Shown here: positions 8,338-17,387 of the stretch, one piece after another
How positions within the stretch are numbered: position 1 is the first letter of the stretch
How the letters are laid out: each line of letters opens with the position of its first letter
Assembly: GCA_021777135.1 (NCBI GenBank)
Contig: JAJYDX010000001.1
Location: 496,001 to 560,000 of the forward strand
Length of the DNA stretch: 64,000 nucleotides
Origin: a bacterium
GTDB lineage: Bacteria; SZUA-79; Acidulodesulfobacterales; Acidulodesulfobacteraceae
Direction: 5' to 3'
The notes under the pieces: generated by a model
The model's database searches: none
The model's input: the letters and a program-made list of their open reading frames with translations, nothing else
Told to the model about the DNA's origin: nothing
Program-made: the position numbers and the translations under genes

Positions 8338-9735
8338 TCAATTCAATGTTCCCGTAACAAGTTTTATATAGTATTTGTCTATATTTAATCTGAAAAGTGT
8401 ATTTATGTAGTTTACCTTAGCCGCTTTATATTCGTCGAGAGTTCTGTCCAGATTTATTAAAGTAGTAATGCCGCCCCTATATCTGTTTGTTGTTATTTTT
8501 AAAGTCTCTTTTGCATTCAATGCGGCAAGCTTTGCCACTTTCGTATTCATTAAGTCAGTTTTGTATTGCAAATAAGCTTTTCTAACCTGCATTTCAACTT
8601 TGTTTCTTAAAAGCCCTTTATATTCTATCATAGTATTATATTTGCTTTTTGATTTTTGAAGGTTGTTGTAATCGTATAAGCCAGAAAAAATATTAAAGTG
8701 CAGCATTACAGTTAATGCATAGCTATAAGAATCATCTGGATGTATAGATTGTCCGTTGCTGAAATAATCGTATCCTGCGACTAATTTAGGTAAAAACTTA
8801 CCCTCCGCTTCTTTAACTCCAAGCCCCATATTTTTTTTATTTAATAAAAGTGCTTTATAATCGGGTCTCATCTTAAATGCGATTTTTTGTAGAGAAGCTA
8901 TACTTAAGGGCTTGCCGTATGGTATGCGTTTTAAACCGCTTGTTAGTTTATGATTCGAATTTATTGGAATTCCAATACTTATATTTAAAAAATATTTTGC
9001 AAGTTTATAATTTTTTTTAGCCGATGCAAGCTTTTCTTTCATTGCCGCGAGTTCGACTTCTGCCCTAAGAACGTCAGAAGATACTACTTGACCAGCCTTA
9101 AACATATTATTCGCAATAGTTTTGTAGGCTTTTGCAGTTTTTACCATACTTTCCATGAGCTTAACATAATGTTTTGCGAGAATCACGGAGTAATAAGCCT
9201 TGGCAACGTCGTATAGGATTTTCTGTTTTGTTTCATTGAGTCCCTTTTTGACGGACTGCATATTAAGTTTTGCCCTTTTATATCCAAAATATATTTTACC
9301 GCCCATAAATAAGGGCTGCTCTACTGAAAATTCAGATTCGTAATTATGTATTATCCCGGGATTATTTAAAAAATTAGGACTGAAATATGATTGAATATTC
9401 TGGTTTGTCAGTAATCTCTGATTTAAGATATTACCGAAGGCATATAGCGGATTATCAGTATTCATATAGATTTCATTAAAATCTATCTTTGGAAAAAAAC
9501 CGCTTCTGGCTTCATTTTCATTATAACCAGCCGCAATAAGCTTAATTTTTTCTAACTTTAACATTTTATTGTATTTTAATGCGTATAGGAAAGCCTTATT
9601 TATAGACATGCCATGCGTCTTATCCATGCTGATGTTATAAGCAAAAACTCCTTTTCCAGCATTTGTTACAAGAGTTAAAATTAAAAAAAAACTTATTATT
9701 AAGATAAAATTTTTATATGTTTTATTTTTATTCAT
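8338..9735 (-). CDS. TolC-family outer-membrane efflux protein (second copy)
   Basis: A 465-aa OEP/TolC-family protein with an N-terminal signal segment (about residues 9-32) and the duplicated long-helix architecture. It lies 68 bp downstream of an ArsR-type regulator on the same strand, suggesting an arsR-tolC unit in which efflux responds to a metal or other ligand. No adaptor or pump gene adjoins it. It is only distantly similar to the TolC protein at 1057-2466. Confidence 0.87.
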   Translation of the reverse strand: MNKNKTYKNFILIISFFLILTLVTNAGKGVFAYNISMDKTHGMSINKAFLYALKYNKMLKLEKIKLIAAGYNENEARSGFFPKIDFNEIYMNTDNPLYAFGNILNQRLLTNQNIQSYFSPNFLNNPGIIHNYESEFSVEQPLFMGGKIYFGYKRAKLNMQSVKKGLNETKQKILYDVAKAYYSVILAKHYVKLMESMVKTAKAYKTIANNMFKAGQVVSSDVLRAEVELAAMKEKLASAKKNYKLAKYFLNISIGIPINSNHKLTSGLKRIPYGKPLSIASLQKIAFKMRPDYKALLLNKKNMGLGVKEAEGKFLPKLVAGYDYFSNGQSIHPDDSYSYALTVMLHFNIFSGLYDYNNLQKSKSKYNTMIEYKGLLRNKVEMQVRKAYLQYKTDLMNTKVAKLAALNAKETLKITTNRYRGGITTLINLDRTLDEYKAAKVNYINTLFRLNIDKYYIKLVTGTLN

Positions 9736-9803
9736 ATATATTAATAATTATATATTTAATTTAGTAAAATTTTTAATGTTCAATTATTTTTTTGGTTTAG
9801 TTT

Positions 9804-10169
9804 TTACTTCGGTAAATTTAATAAAATTGTCTTATCCGTTTTTACGGAGTTAAGATTGTGGTTTTCTTTAGAAGAGGTGTTGCCGTAACCTTTTAAATCT
9901 TTAAATATTTTTTCAATTCTTTTATCGTTAAGTTCATAGCACATCATTACACCGTCCCGCTTACAGCTTACGATACCTTTATTTTTAAGCGATATAAGAT
10001 GCTGCGAAACTGTTGCTTGAGGAAGAGATAGCGATTCCCATATATTTTTTACGCATGATTTATTACTTACGAGCACTTCTATTATTTTAAGTCTTATAGG
10101 ATGGCCCAATGTTTTAAGAAGTTCGGCTTCGGCTTTATATTCTTCTTCTTCGTAATTACTCATATTCAA
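9804..10169 (-). CDS. ArsR-family winged-helix regulator
   Basis: A 121-aa protein with an ArsR/SmtB-type winged helix at about residues 12-95: LKTLGHPIRLKIIEVL, then the recognition helix LPQATVSQHLISLKNKGIV. The segment SNKSCVKNIW contains one cysteine near the classic alpha-3 metal site, and a second Cys follows in VSCKRDGVMMCYEL. That could be a thiol sensor, but the usual CxC motif is missing. It probably represses its own operon, which continues into the TolC gene. Confidence 0.88.
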   Translation of the reverse strand: MNMSNYEEEEYKAEAELLKTLGHPIRLKIIEVLVSNKSCVKNIWESLSLPQATVSQHLISLKNKGIVSCKRDGVMMCYELNDKRIEKIFKDLKGYGNTSSKENHNLNSVKTDKTILLNLPK

Positions 10170-10257
10170 TTATTTTTGTAGTATATAAAAATGCAGATAA
10201 ATATATATATTAATATAAATTTATTATATTTAATTTTATAATATATGTCAATAAAAA

Positions 10258-10303
10258 TCAAGACCCCTGCATTAAGTTTATTATACAGAGACAGAGGTCT
10301 TGA
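10258..10303 (-). terminator. Terminator after the DsrE2-like gene
   Basis: The 12-bp arms 10258-10269 and 10292-10303 (TCAAGACCCCTG against CAGAGGTCTTGA) pair with one mismatch. On the minus strand the stem is followed by a T-rich run, so it ends the gene at 10341-10811. Confidence 0.75.
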
Positions 10304-10340
10304 GGTAATTTATTTTTTGTGGAATTAAGTTAAAATTATA

Positions 10341-10811
10341 TTAGAAGGCAAGATGTATTTGTGAATTAGCGGCATATTCCATGAACGTTGCTGCCCCTGC
10401 ATATTCAACCCCGTCTATCATATCTTCTTTTTTGAAGCCAAAAAGGTCCATGGTCATCTGGCAGGCGATTAACCTAACGCCGGTTTCCTGGCATAAAGAT
10501 ATAAGCTCTGGGACTGATGCTACCCCATTTTTCTTAATCATCGATTTCATCATGGTAGTGGCCATTGCCGTCATACCTGGCAAAGCTCCAACAATATTTG
10601 GGACCGGCATCGGCATTGCAGGATTTGCGATAGGAGAAACTTTAAGAGTATCGCCCGCATCTTTTTTAAGGATTTGCAGACCGTAAAACGTAAAAAATAT
10701 AGCGCTCTCGATATCAAGCGTAGCCGCGGTAGATGCAAGAATAAGCGGAGGATAAGCCATATCGAGCGTTCCGTGAATAGAAATGATAGCCATTTTTGTT
10801 TGATCAGCCAT
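10341..10811 (-). CDS. DsrE/F-like (DsrE2-type) sulfur-trafficking protein
   Basis: A 156-aa protein of the DsrE/DsrF-like family resembling DsrE2. The family's conserved cysteine lies in ACQMTMDLFG (about residue 116), followed by KKEDMIDGVEYAG. DsrE2-type proteins bind or transfer persulfide sulfur, often beside rhodanese and TusA in sulfur oxidisers and sulfate reducers. Here there is no TusA or rhodanese neighbour. An AAGGAGA RBS precedes the start and a strong hairpin ends the single-gene unit. The assignment is by motif only. Confidence 0.82.
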   Translation of the reverse strand: MADQTKMAIISIHGTLDMAYPPLILASTAATLDIESAIFFTFYGLQILKKDAGDTLKVSPIANPAMPMPVPNIVGALPGMTAMATTMMKSMIKKNGVASVPELISLCQETGVRLIACQMTMDLFGFKKEDMIDGVEYAGAATFMEYAANSQIHLAF

Positions 10812-11164
10812 TTTTGTTCTCCTTTTAAAGGTTAAAAATTAATTTTTAAATTTTTAGACATTAAGTTAAACAGATTTAAAAAAAAGCATTTAATTAAAAC
10901 CAAAATAAAAAAAGGCCGATATTTTTTTAATTTACCATTTTTTAAAATAAATGGCAAGAAAATATTTTTTTACATTAACATAAAAATTATTAATTTTTTT
11001 AAAGTTTTTTTGATTAAATAGCTATTATTTGCCAAAAATATGGGGTGAATTTGACTTATATGAAAATTTATGGTATATTTTAATCAAATTACATATTAAA
11101 AATGATTATATATGTAAAAAATATGTATAAAGAGTTAAAACTTTAATGTTTTTAGGAGTAAATT
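10812..11164. other. AT-rich intergenic region between divergent genes
   Basis: Very AT-rich sequence separating the minus-strand DsrE2-like gene from the plus-strand transglycosylase. The only clear element is a sigma-70 promoter at 11051-11079. No credible ORF or RNA gene was seen. Confidence 0.6.
11051..11079 (+). promoter_or_regulatory. Sigma-70 promoter for the lytic transglycosylase
   Basis: TTGACT (11051-11056) and TATATT (11074-11079) are separated by exactly 17 bp. Transcription would begin near 11086, about 80 bp before the start codon. Confidence 0.65.
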
Positions 11165-11977
11165 TTGAAAAAAATTAAAAAAATTTTATTTGGATTAAGA
11201 ATATCCCTTATAAAATTAATTAATAAAATCCAATTTAAATATTTTTTGCCTTATTTTTTATTATTATCAGTATTGATTTCTGTTGCATTTTTGTCTTATT
11301 ATTACGTTATCCCTATGTATTACGGCTATTTAAAAGAACGGCAGGATGTAAAACTGCTAAAAGATAAAGTTAGAGTGGATTACGAAAAGATAAAGATTTA
11401 TAAAATTATAAAAACATTTAATTCCGGTCTTCCGACCGCGGAGGAAAAAAAAGTTTCCAGCCTAATTTTTAATTTAGGAGAAAAATACAGGATAAATCCA
11501 GCTTTAATTCTTGCAGTTATAAGGGTTGAGAGTTCGTTTAATAACTTTTCTCATTCCAATATGGGTGCGGTAGGTCTTATGCAAATTAAACCTATAACCG
11601 GACTTTATCTGATTAAAAAATACCGCATAAAGTCTAAAAAATTCGATTATAAGACGAGTCATATACAGTATCTTCCAGCAAATTATCTATATGATCCTTC
11701 TTTGAATATTAAAATAGGAGCAAGATATTTATTGAGCTTGTTATACGAATTTAAAAATTTAAAACTTGCTTTATTCGCTTATAATGTCGGCCCTACATTT
11801 GTTCATAATACTTTGGAGTCCAGTGGAACAAGCTCGGTCAATAACAGATTAAGTATTGATATCTCTGGAAGCACAAACAGGTTGTTTTCTGATTTTTATT
11901 ACGGATACTATAAAAGAGTAAAGAAGTATTTTGCTATTTATAACGGCGAGATATTTGCCGATCCCTTAAAAGGTTAA
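11165..11977 (+). CDS. Membrane-anchored lytic transglycosylase (SLT domain)
   Basis: A 270-aa protein with one N-terminal transmembrane segment (about residues 23-48) and a periplasmic SLT-type goose-lysozyme fold. The catalytic Glu lies in RVESSFNN, followed by GAVGLMQIKP and AYNVGP, the family's three motifs. It cleaves peptidoglycan to anhydromuropeptides in wall turnover. The start is TTG, chosen because AGGAG at 11154-11158 sits six bases upstream. It ends exactly where the convergent NicO gene ends. Confidence 0.9.
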   Translation: MKKIKKILFGLRISLIKLINKIQFKYFLPYFLLLSVLISVAFLSYYYVIPMYYGYLKERQDVKLLKDKVRVDYEKIKIYKIIKTFNSGLPTAEEKKVSSLIFNLGEKYRINPALILAVIRVESSFNNFSHSNMGAVGLMQIKPITGLYLIKKYRIKSKKFDYKTSHIQYLPANYLYDPSLNIKIGARYLLSLLYEFKNLKLALFAYNVGPTFVHNTLESSGTSSVNNRLSIDISGSTNRLFSDFYYGYYKRVKKYFAIYNGEIFADPLKG

Positions 11978-12886
11978 TTATAAAAATTCAGAACCGTTAT
12001 TTTTTACGTATTTTAAAGACTTAATAAACGATATCGTTAAAATAAATAAGATTATAAAAATAACCAGAAAGAATCCGATTCCAAGGTTGTGAAGGTTATG
12101 AACTTTAACCGGGGTAACTAACCCTGCCTGAATTAGTTTTGGAAAAGCTATTTCTAAAGCCGCTGCCAGTACAAAAGCCAACCCGCCCCAAAAAAGAGTG
12201 AGTCCGGATGTTCTCCTTGCTATATATTCTATACCTTTTTTAGGAATATTAAGGCGTTCCATAAACCTTCCAACAAACATTCCGATTATTATCTGGGTTA
12301 CCATAGTGCCAAGGCCAAATAATAAACCAGGTAAAAAACCGGCGTATGCGTTAGGCATTTTCGGAGCAAGGACGGTATATACGATAATTGCGAAAGCGCC
12401 GGTACCCCATCCGGCGATAAACCCGTGAAGAAGCACCATATATATAGGAACTGGACGCGATTTATCTGCGGTATGTTTTACTTCCGGTTTATTTGCAGTA
12501 ATTTTAAAAAGTTTTAACAGTATTTTTTCCAAACCTTCAAACAGTTCGAAGTTTTCTCCTAGTCCTATTACATAAGCGCCGGCAAAAGACATTACTATCC
12601 CCACAAATATGTATATTATAGGAACTACATCAGGTTTTGTTAATATTTTTCCTAGAGCATAATAAGACAACTCCGATGCGAGAGCTCTTTGAAAAGTAAA
12701 CGCAAGGGAAAACAAAAGACCTGTTTTAAATCCCCCCTTTGTGCTATAGCTGCCTATTGAGTAACTGAAAGTAATCGGCCATGTGTGTTCGTCGGGAGTA
12801 AATCCGTGTACTATCCCCAAGATAAAAGCCGTTATTAATATAGAAAATACCGATGAAAAATTTTGCGGATTATAAAGATTAATCAT
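11978..12886 (-). CDS. NicO/UreH-type metal transporter
   Basis: A 302-aa integral membrane protein with about six to seven hydrophobic segments. An N-terminal HGFTPDEH motif (residues 27-34) resembles the metal-binding HX4D signature of nickel/cobalt transporters of the NicO/RcnA/UreH group. A cytosolic loop at about residues 115-145 separates the halves. It probably moves Ni, Co or another divalent cation, but substrate and direction cannot be told. No urease or hydrogenase genes are nearby. Confidence 0.68.
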   Translation of the reverse strand: MINLYNPQNFSSVFSILITAFILGIVHGFTPDEHTWPITFSYSIGSYSTKGGFKTGLLFSLAFTFQRALASELSYYALGKILTKPDVVPIIYIFVGIVMSFAGAYVIGLGENFELFEGLEKILLKLFKITANKPEVKHTADKSRPVPIYMVLLHGFIAGWGTGAFAIIVYTVLAPKMPNAYAGFLPGLLFGLGTMVTQIIIGMFVGRFMERLNIPKKGIEYIARRTSGLTLFWGGLAFVLAAALEIAFPKLIQAGLVTPVKVHNLHNLGIGFFLVIFIILFILTISFIKSLKYVKNNGSEFL

Positions 12887-13019
12887 ATTTATTATTTTAC
12901 CCTTTTAATTGTTGATTTGTAAAGATGCAAGGAATTAAAAAATATTTAAGGTATTGAAAAATTTGAAGGGTTTTAGATAATCTGATATAATTTGCATAAA
13001 TAAAAACAATAATAAATGG

Positions 13020-14510
13020 TTGAAATGTTTTATGCTTGATATAGGTAGAAAAAAAGTTAAGATTGTAGCGACGCTTGGGCCGGCAAGCTCTGAAATATCC
13101 GTTATCAAAAGCATTATAAAAAACGGCACGGATGTCATAAGGCTTAATTTTTCTCACGGAAATGAAAATTTTTTTTCGAAAGCTATTAAAAATATAAGGT
13201 CAATATCAAGCGATATCGGAATTTTAGCAGACCTGCCGGGACCAAAGATAAGAACTGGGAAATTGACTAAAAATTCAATCGTGCTCACTAAAGGTTTAAA
13301 AATAATATTAACCGATAAGCATACCGTATCTGATGCAAAAAAAATTTTTATTGATTATCCGTATTTATCCAAAGATATAAAACCGGGCTATTCAGTATAT
13401 ATAAACGACGGAAATATAAAATTGAGAGTGTTAGAAAAAATAAACAAAAACGAACTTGTTGCGGAAATTTTAACCGGCGGTATTCTTAAAAGTGAAAAAG
13501 GTATAAATTTTCCTGGTTCGGTTTTGAGTATTAATTCATTTACGGATAACGACGAAAAGTTTTTAAAGTTTGGGGCAGAAAACGACGTGGATATGTTTGC
13601 CGTTTCATTTGTGAGAGGTCCTGACGATATATATAACGTAAAAAAATTTCTTAAAAAAAATTATCCTAAAAAAGAGTTTCTAATAATAGCAAAGATTGAA
13701 AAAATAGAAGCAGTAAAAAATATAGACAAAATAGCCGTAGCCGCAGACGCCTTAATGGTAGCCAGAGGCGACCTTGGAGTAGAAGCCCCGGTAGAAAATA
13801 TTCCTATAGAGCAAAAAAAAATAATATCCGCCGCAAATTTTTATAAAAAACCTGTTATCACGGCAACTCAGATGCTTTTGTCAATGGTAAACAACGAATC
13901 GCCCACAAGGGCTGAAGTTACCGATATCTCTAACGCTATTTTTGATGGAACCGATTCGGTGATGCTGTCTGAAGAAACTGCTGTAGGCGGATATCCTGCC
14001 GAAGCTGTAAAATATATGTCTAAAATAATAAAAGCTACTGAAAAAAGCTTAATATTCAAAAGGATTTATAGAACCGGATATAGCGGAGAATATTTCAACG
14101 AACATATTAATTTAAATGTTCCAAGAACTCAAATATCGGATATTTCTAATATAATTGCAGAAATGTCTGTTGGAGCATCTAAACTCTTAAAAAATTCTAT
14201 CATAGCGGCAATAACGAGATCCGGCTATACCGCCAGTTTAATATCTTCATTGAAGCCCCATGTGCCTGTTATAGCTATTGTTCCTAACGAGTCGGTGAAG
14301 CGAAGATTATCTTTAAATTATGGAATTTTATGCACCGTGATGAGAAATATAGACGATAAAAATATCGACTTAAAAGACGTAATAGGTTTAATTAATTCAG
14401 CGATAAAAGACTCACGACGTAAAAGTATAGATTATGCAATATTAACAGGCGGCGTTCCAATAGGAGAACCTGGCTCAACTGATTTCGTAAAAATAGTTAA
14501 ATTACACTAA
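13020..14510 (+). CDS. pyk: Pyruvate kinase
   Basis: A pyruvate kinase of 492-496 aa, catalysing PEP + ADP to pyruvate + ATP, the last step of glycolysis. KIVATLGPASSE and the RLNFSHG substrate motif open the barrel. The active-site segment is IIAKIEKIEAV with MVARGDLGVE, the B domain lies between, and a C-terminal allosteric domain follows. The reading frame opens with TTG at 13020; ATG at 13032 (MLDIGRKK) is an equally plausible start, and neither has a clear RBS. Confidence 0.95.
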   Translation: MKCFMLDIGRKKVKIVATLGPASSEISVIKSIIKNGTDVIRLNFSHGNENFFSKAIKNIRSISSDIGILADLPGPKIRTGKLTKNSIVLTKGLKIILTDKHTVSDAKKIFIDYPYLSKDIKPGYSVYINDGNIKLRVLEKINKNELVAEILTGGILKSEKGINFPGSVLSINSFTDNDEKFLKFGAENDVDMFAVSFVRGPDDIYNVKKFLKKNYPKKEFLIIAKIEKIEAVKNIDKIAVAADALMVARGDLGVEAPVENIPIEQKKIISAANFYKKPVITATQMLLSMVNNESPTRAEVTDISNAIFDGTDSVMLSEETAVGGYPAEAVKYMSKIIKATEKSLIFKRIYRTGYSGEYFNEHINLNVPRTQISDISNIIAEMSVGASKLLKNSIIAAITRSGYTASLISSLKPHVPVIAIVPNESVKRRLSLNYGILCTVMRNIDDKNIDLKDVIGLINSAIKDSRRKSIDYAILTGGVPIGEPGSTDFVKIVKLH

Positions 14511-14597
14511 AACAACCAGAATTCCTATTGTTGCTTTAATACTTGAATAAAAATCTCCATAATGTTATATTATTTATAAATTTGTTTAATTTCTTTC

Positions 14598-14692
14598 GGA
14601 GAGATGGCCGAGTAGGTCGAAGGCGTTCGCCTGCTAAGCGAATGTATGTCCTAATAGATGTACCGAGGGTTCGAATCCCTCTCTCTCCGCCA
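14598..14692 (+). tRNA. tRNA-Ser(GCT)
   Basis: A complete 95-nt class II tRNA. Acceptor GGAGAGA pairs with TCTCTCC. The D arm is followed by an anticodon loop CTGCTAA (anticodon GCT), a long variable arm and T loop TTCGAAT. The discriminator is G and CCA is encoded at 14690-14692. The sequence right after it is duplicated. Confidence 0.95.
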
Positions 14693-14761
14693 TTTAAAAA
14701 CGCAATTTCCAATAAAACAATAACATTCTATATGTTCACGGATTCGAACCCTCGAAGCGCG
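14675..14761. repeat. 87-bp direct repeat, copy 1 (overlaps tRNA-Ser 3' end)
   Basis: Identical to 14813-14899, 138 bp downstream. The unit starts in the T arm of tRNA-Ser, includes its 3' acceptor strand and CCA, and ends with an inverted copy of the tRNA T arm (GGATTCGAACCCTCG at 14740-14754, complementary to 14664-14678). Confidence 0.92.
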
Positions 14762-14812
14762 AAGCGCTCAAGAGGAAGTTCGTACGTTTTAAAACTTTCC
14801 AAAGAAAAGTTT

Positions 14813-14899
14813 ATCCCTCTCTCTCCGCCATTTAAAAACGCAATTTCCAATAAAACAATAACATTCTATATGTTCACGGATTCGAACCCTCGAAGCGCG
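14813..14899. repeat. 87-bp direct repeat, copy 2
   Basis: Second copy of the unit at 14675-14761. It carries another tRNA-Ser 3' acceptor end and another inverted T-arm segment (14878-14892). It ends one base before the stop codon of the RecD2 gene, so the duplication has replaced or built the sequence just past that gene. Confidence 0.92.
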
Positions 14900-14900
14900 T

Positions 14901-17375
14901 TTATTTTTTAAATACTTCCGTGAGCCGGGTTTTTAATCCAGAATTTCTTTTTTCTTCTTTTGAATTCATTGCTATGCCGAAAGCTTTAAATGTTCCGAAA
15001 ATAACGACATTCTTTTTGCCTCTGGTTATGGCTGTGTATAATAAATTTTTTTTCAGCATCATATAGTGTGACTGATGAAATAAAACGATAACATTATTAA
15101 ATTCGCTGCCCTGGGCTTTATGAATAGAAAGAGCATAAGCATGCATTATATTTTCGTATACATCAAGAAAATCATAAGTCACCGTCTTATTTTTGACTGT
15201 AAACGAACCAGAAAAATCTACGGATAAAGTTTTTTCTTCATGGTCTATATTAACAATATAGCCGGTATCGCCGTTAAAGACATCGAGGTCGTAATTATTT
15301 CTTTTTTGTATAACTCTGTCATGTAGTCGGAATTGTACGCCGTTGCAAATAAATGACGTATTACTAATATTTTCTGAAAAATTTTCGGATACGTAAATAT
15401 TCGAAATATTGGTTTCATCTTCAAGATAATTAGGTAGGGGATTGAATATTACTTGTAATATTTTATTAAGATTATTATAACCTAAATCTCCTTTTCGCAT
15501 AGGAGTTAAAACCTGAATATCATCAAAAGAAAAAGTATTTATTGTTTTTCTATTCTTTCTATTGTCCGCAATCTTTTTGATAAATCCTATAAAATCTTTT
15601 AAAAGCTCTTCCTTGCCCGAAGTTGCCGCATCGTAACTTTTTTTATATTTTATTATAAATTCTTTACTTCCCGTTTCTTTTTTTTCAGTAATAAATTTTT
15701 TATTATTTAAAAGATTGTGAGCATTTAAATTAATCAATCCGCCTTCATTTTGCCTGAATACTTTAGTTAAGAAAACAACAGGAAAGAATGTTCCTTTTTC
15801 GTAAGTTCCAGACTCATCGGAGTATATTAAATCCCTAAGAACATCGCCAGGACTTACCGAAGGTATTTGGTTAACATCGCCTACTAAAACCAAGGAAGCA
15901 CCATCTTTTACGGCTTTCAGTAATTTATAAAAAATAATTATATCGACCATACTCATTTCATCGATAACAATTAAGTCATGAGGAAGTTTATTATTTTCAT
16001 TAAAAGTAAAAAAGGATTCATTTGTCTGCCTGTCGAACTGCGCCTTTAAAAGCCTATGAATAGTTGAAATATCAATATTTTTATTACCGTCAAAAAATTT
16101 TTCTATTGAATTTCCTGTATTTATAATGTCAGAAAGTCTTTGGGCAGCCTTTCCCGACAAAGAGGTCAAAGCAATTTTTTTATCATTGCTAAGTTCTACT
16201 ATAGTTTTGATTATGGTAGATTTTCCTGTACCCGGACCGCCGGAAATAATTGAAATCTTCTGGCTTAAGGCATTATATAAGGCGAGTTTTTGTTCTTCGG
16301 TTAGGGATATCGAATATTTATTATATGTTATCTTTTGTGTTTTTTTCTCTGCGTTTTCCTGAGCAGCATATCCTTCAATTCTCTTTAATTCTTTGGCTGC
16401 TCCTATTTCACTGAAATAGTAGATAGGAAGGTATATTTTAATTCTGTTTACTATATTTTCGTCTTCAATTAAGGTTAAATCGATAATTTTTTCCGGTATG
16501 CTAATAATAGATTTAACATCTAAAAGCGGATTGAAATCAAGAATTAATTTTTTCTCTATTATTAATTCTCCTATGTATTTTTTTAAATCGGCTTCACTAA
16601 TTAAGCTCGTATCTTCAATAACATCTTTAATCCCGTTTCTAACGTCATTATAATAAACAAAAGAATTCCCGGAATTTTCGCAATAATTCGCGATGATATA
16701 TTTTATACCTTCTTTAATTCTATTCGGATCGTTTTTTTTAATGCCCAATTTTTCGGCCATAATATCGGCTTTTTTAAAACCTATTCCTTTTATTTCTGTA
16801 AAAAGATAAGGGTTTTTCTGGGCAACCGCAATAGATTTATCTTTGAACTGGTTGTAAACCGATTTAATCTGGTAATCGCTAAACTGGTAGGGTTTAAAAA
16901 ACATTATGGCTTTTCTTAATCCGTAACTCTCTTTAAGACCTTCGAGTACCTTGGCAAGTTTTACTTTGCCTATACCGCCCACTTCCTTCAGTTTTTCCGG
17001 TTCACTGTCTATTACTTCTAATGTTTTCTCTTTAAATTTTTCGTAAATCTGTCCGGCGATAACCCTGCCTATGCCTTTAAAAATACTTGAAGAAAGATAA
17101 TCGATTATAGCGGTTTTTGTATTGGCAAGAGAAACTTCGTACTGTATAAAATTAAACTGGTAGCCGTATTTTTTATGATGAATAAAACTGCCTTTTAATT
17201 TAATCTTTGAATCTGGAACAGGTATGTCGAAAAATGTGCCAGAAGCGGTAATAAATTTACCGCTATAATATATATTGAGGATAGTAAAGCCGTTTTCTAT
17301 ATTTTGAAATACGGTTTTTTTAATTATTCCGTTAATTGTAATTATTTCATCATTTTCCTTTGAGATATTAGGCAT
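14901..17375 (-). CDS. recD2: RecD2-type ATP-dependent DNA helicase
   Basis: An 824-aa SF1B 5'-3' helicase of the RecD2/TraA type. Order: an N-terminal OB-like region, helix-hairpin-helix repeats (about residues 100-200, including IKGIGFKKADIMAEKLGIKK), Walker A GGPGTGKST (about residue 380), Walker B VIDEMSMVD, motif III LVGDVNQIPSV and a C-terminal UvrD-like motif SIHKAQGSEF. Length fits RecD2 proteins that act without RecB and RecC. It is followed by ArsB upstream on the same strand with a 12-bp gap. Confidence 0.92.
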   Translation of the reverse strand: MPNISKENDEIITINGIIKKTVFQNIENGFTILNIYYSGKFITASGTFFDIPVPDSKIKLKGSFIHHKKYGYQFNFIQYEVSLANTKTAIIDYLSSSIFKGIGRVIAGQIYEKFKEKTLEVIDSEPEKLKEVGGIGKVKLAKVLEGLKESYGLRKAIMFFKPYQFSDYQIKSVYNQFKDKSIAVAQKNPYLFTEIKGIGFKKADIMAEKLGIKKNDPNRIKEGIKYIIANYCENSGNSFVYYNDVRNGIKDVIEDTSLISEADLKKYIGELIIEKKLILDFNPLLDVKSIISIPEKIIDLTLIEDENIVNRIKIYLPIYYFSEIGAAKELKRIEGYAAQENAEKKTQKITYNKYSISLTEEQKLALYNALSQKISIISGGPGTGKSTIIKTIVELSNDKKIALTSLSGKAAQRLSDIINTGNSIEKFFDGNKNIDISTIHRLLKAQFDRQTNESFFTFNENNKLPHDLIVIDEMSMVDIIIFYKLLKAVKDGASLVLVGDVNQIPSVSPGDVLRDLIYSDESGTYEKGTFFPVVFLTKVFRQNEGGLINLNAHNLLNNKKFITEKKETGSKEFIIKYKKSYDAATSGKEELLKDFIGFIKKIADNRKNRKTINTFSFDDIQVLTPMRKGDLGYNNLNKILQVIFNPLPNYLEDETNISNIYVSENFSENISNTSFICNGVQFRLHDRVIQKRNNYDLDVFNGDTGYIVNIDHEEKTLSVDFSGSFTVKNKTVTYDFLDVYENIMHAYALSIHKAQGSEFNNVIVLFHQSHYMMLKKNLLYTAITRGKKNVVIFGTFKAFGIAMNSKEEKRNSGLKTRLTEVFKK

Positions 17376-17387
17376 AATTAAAAACTG

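Noticed and set aside
12897..13157. Minus-strand frames upstream of and inside pyk
   Set aside because: They overlap the pyruvate kinase start antisense and have no family match.
14543..14911. 122-codon open frame on the plus strand
   Set aside because: It runs through tRNA-Ser and both copies of the 87-bp repeat, which explains its internally repeated peptide. No RBS.
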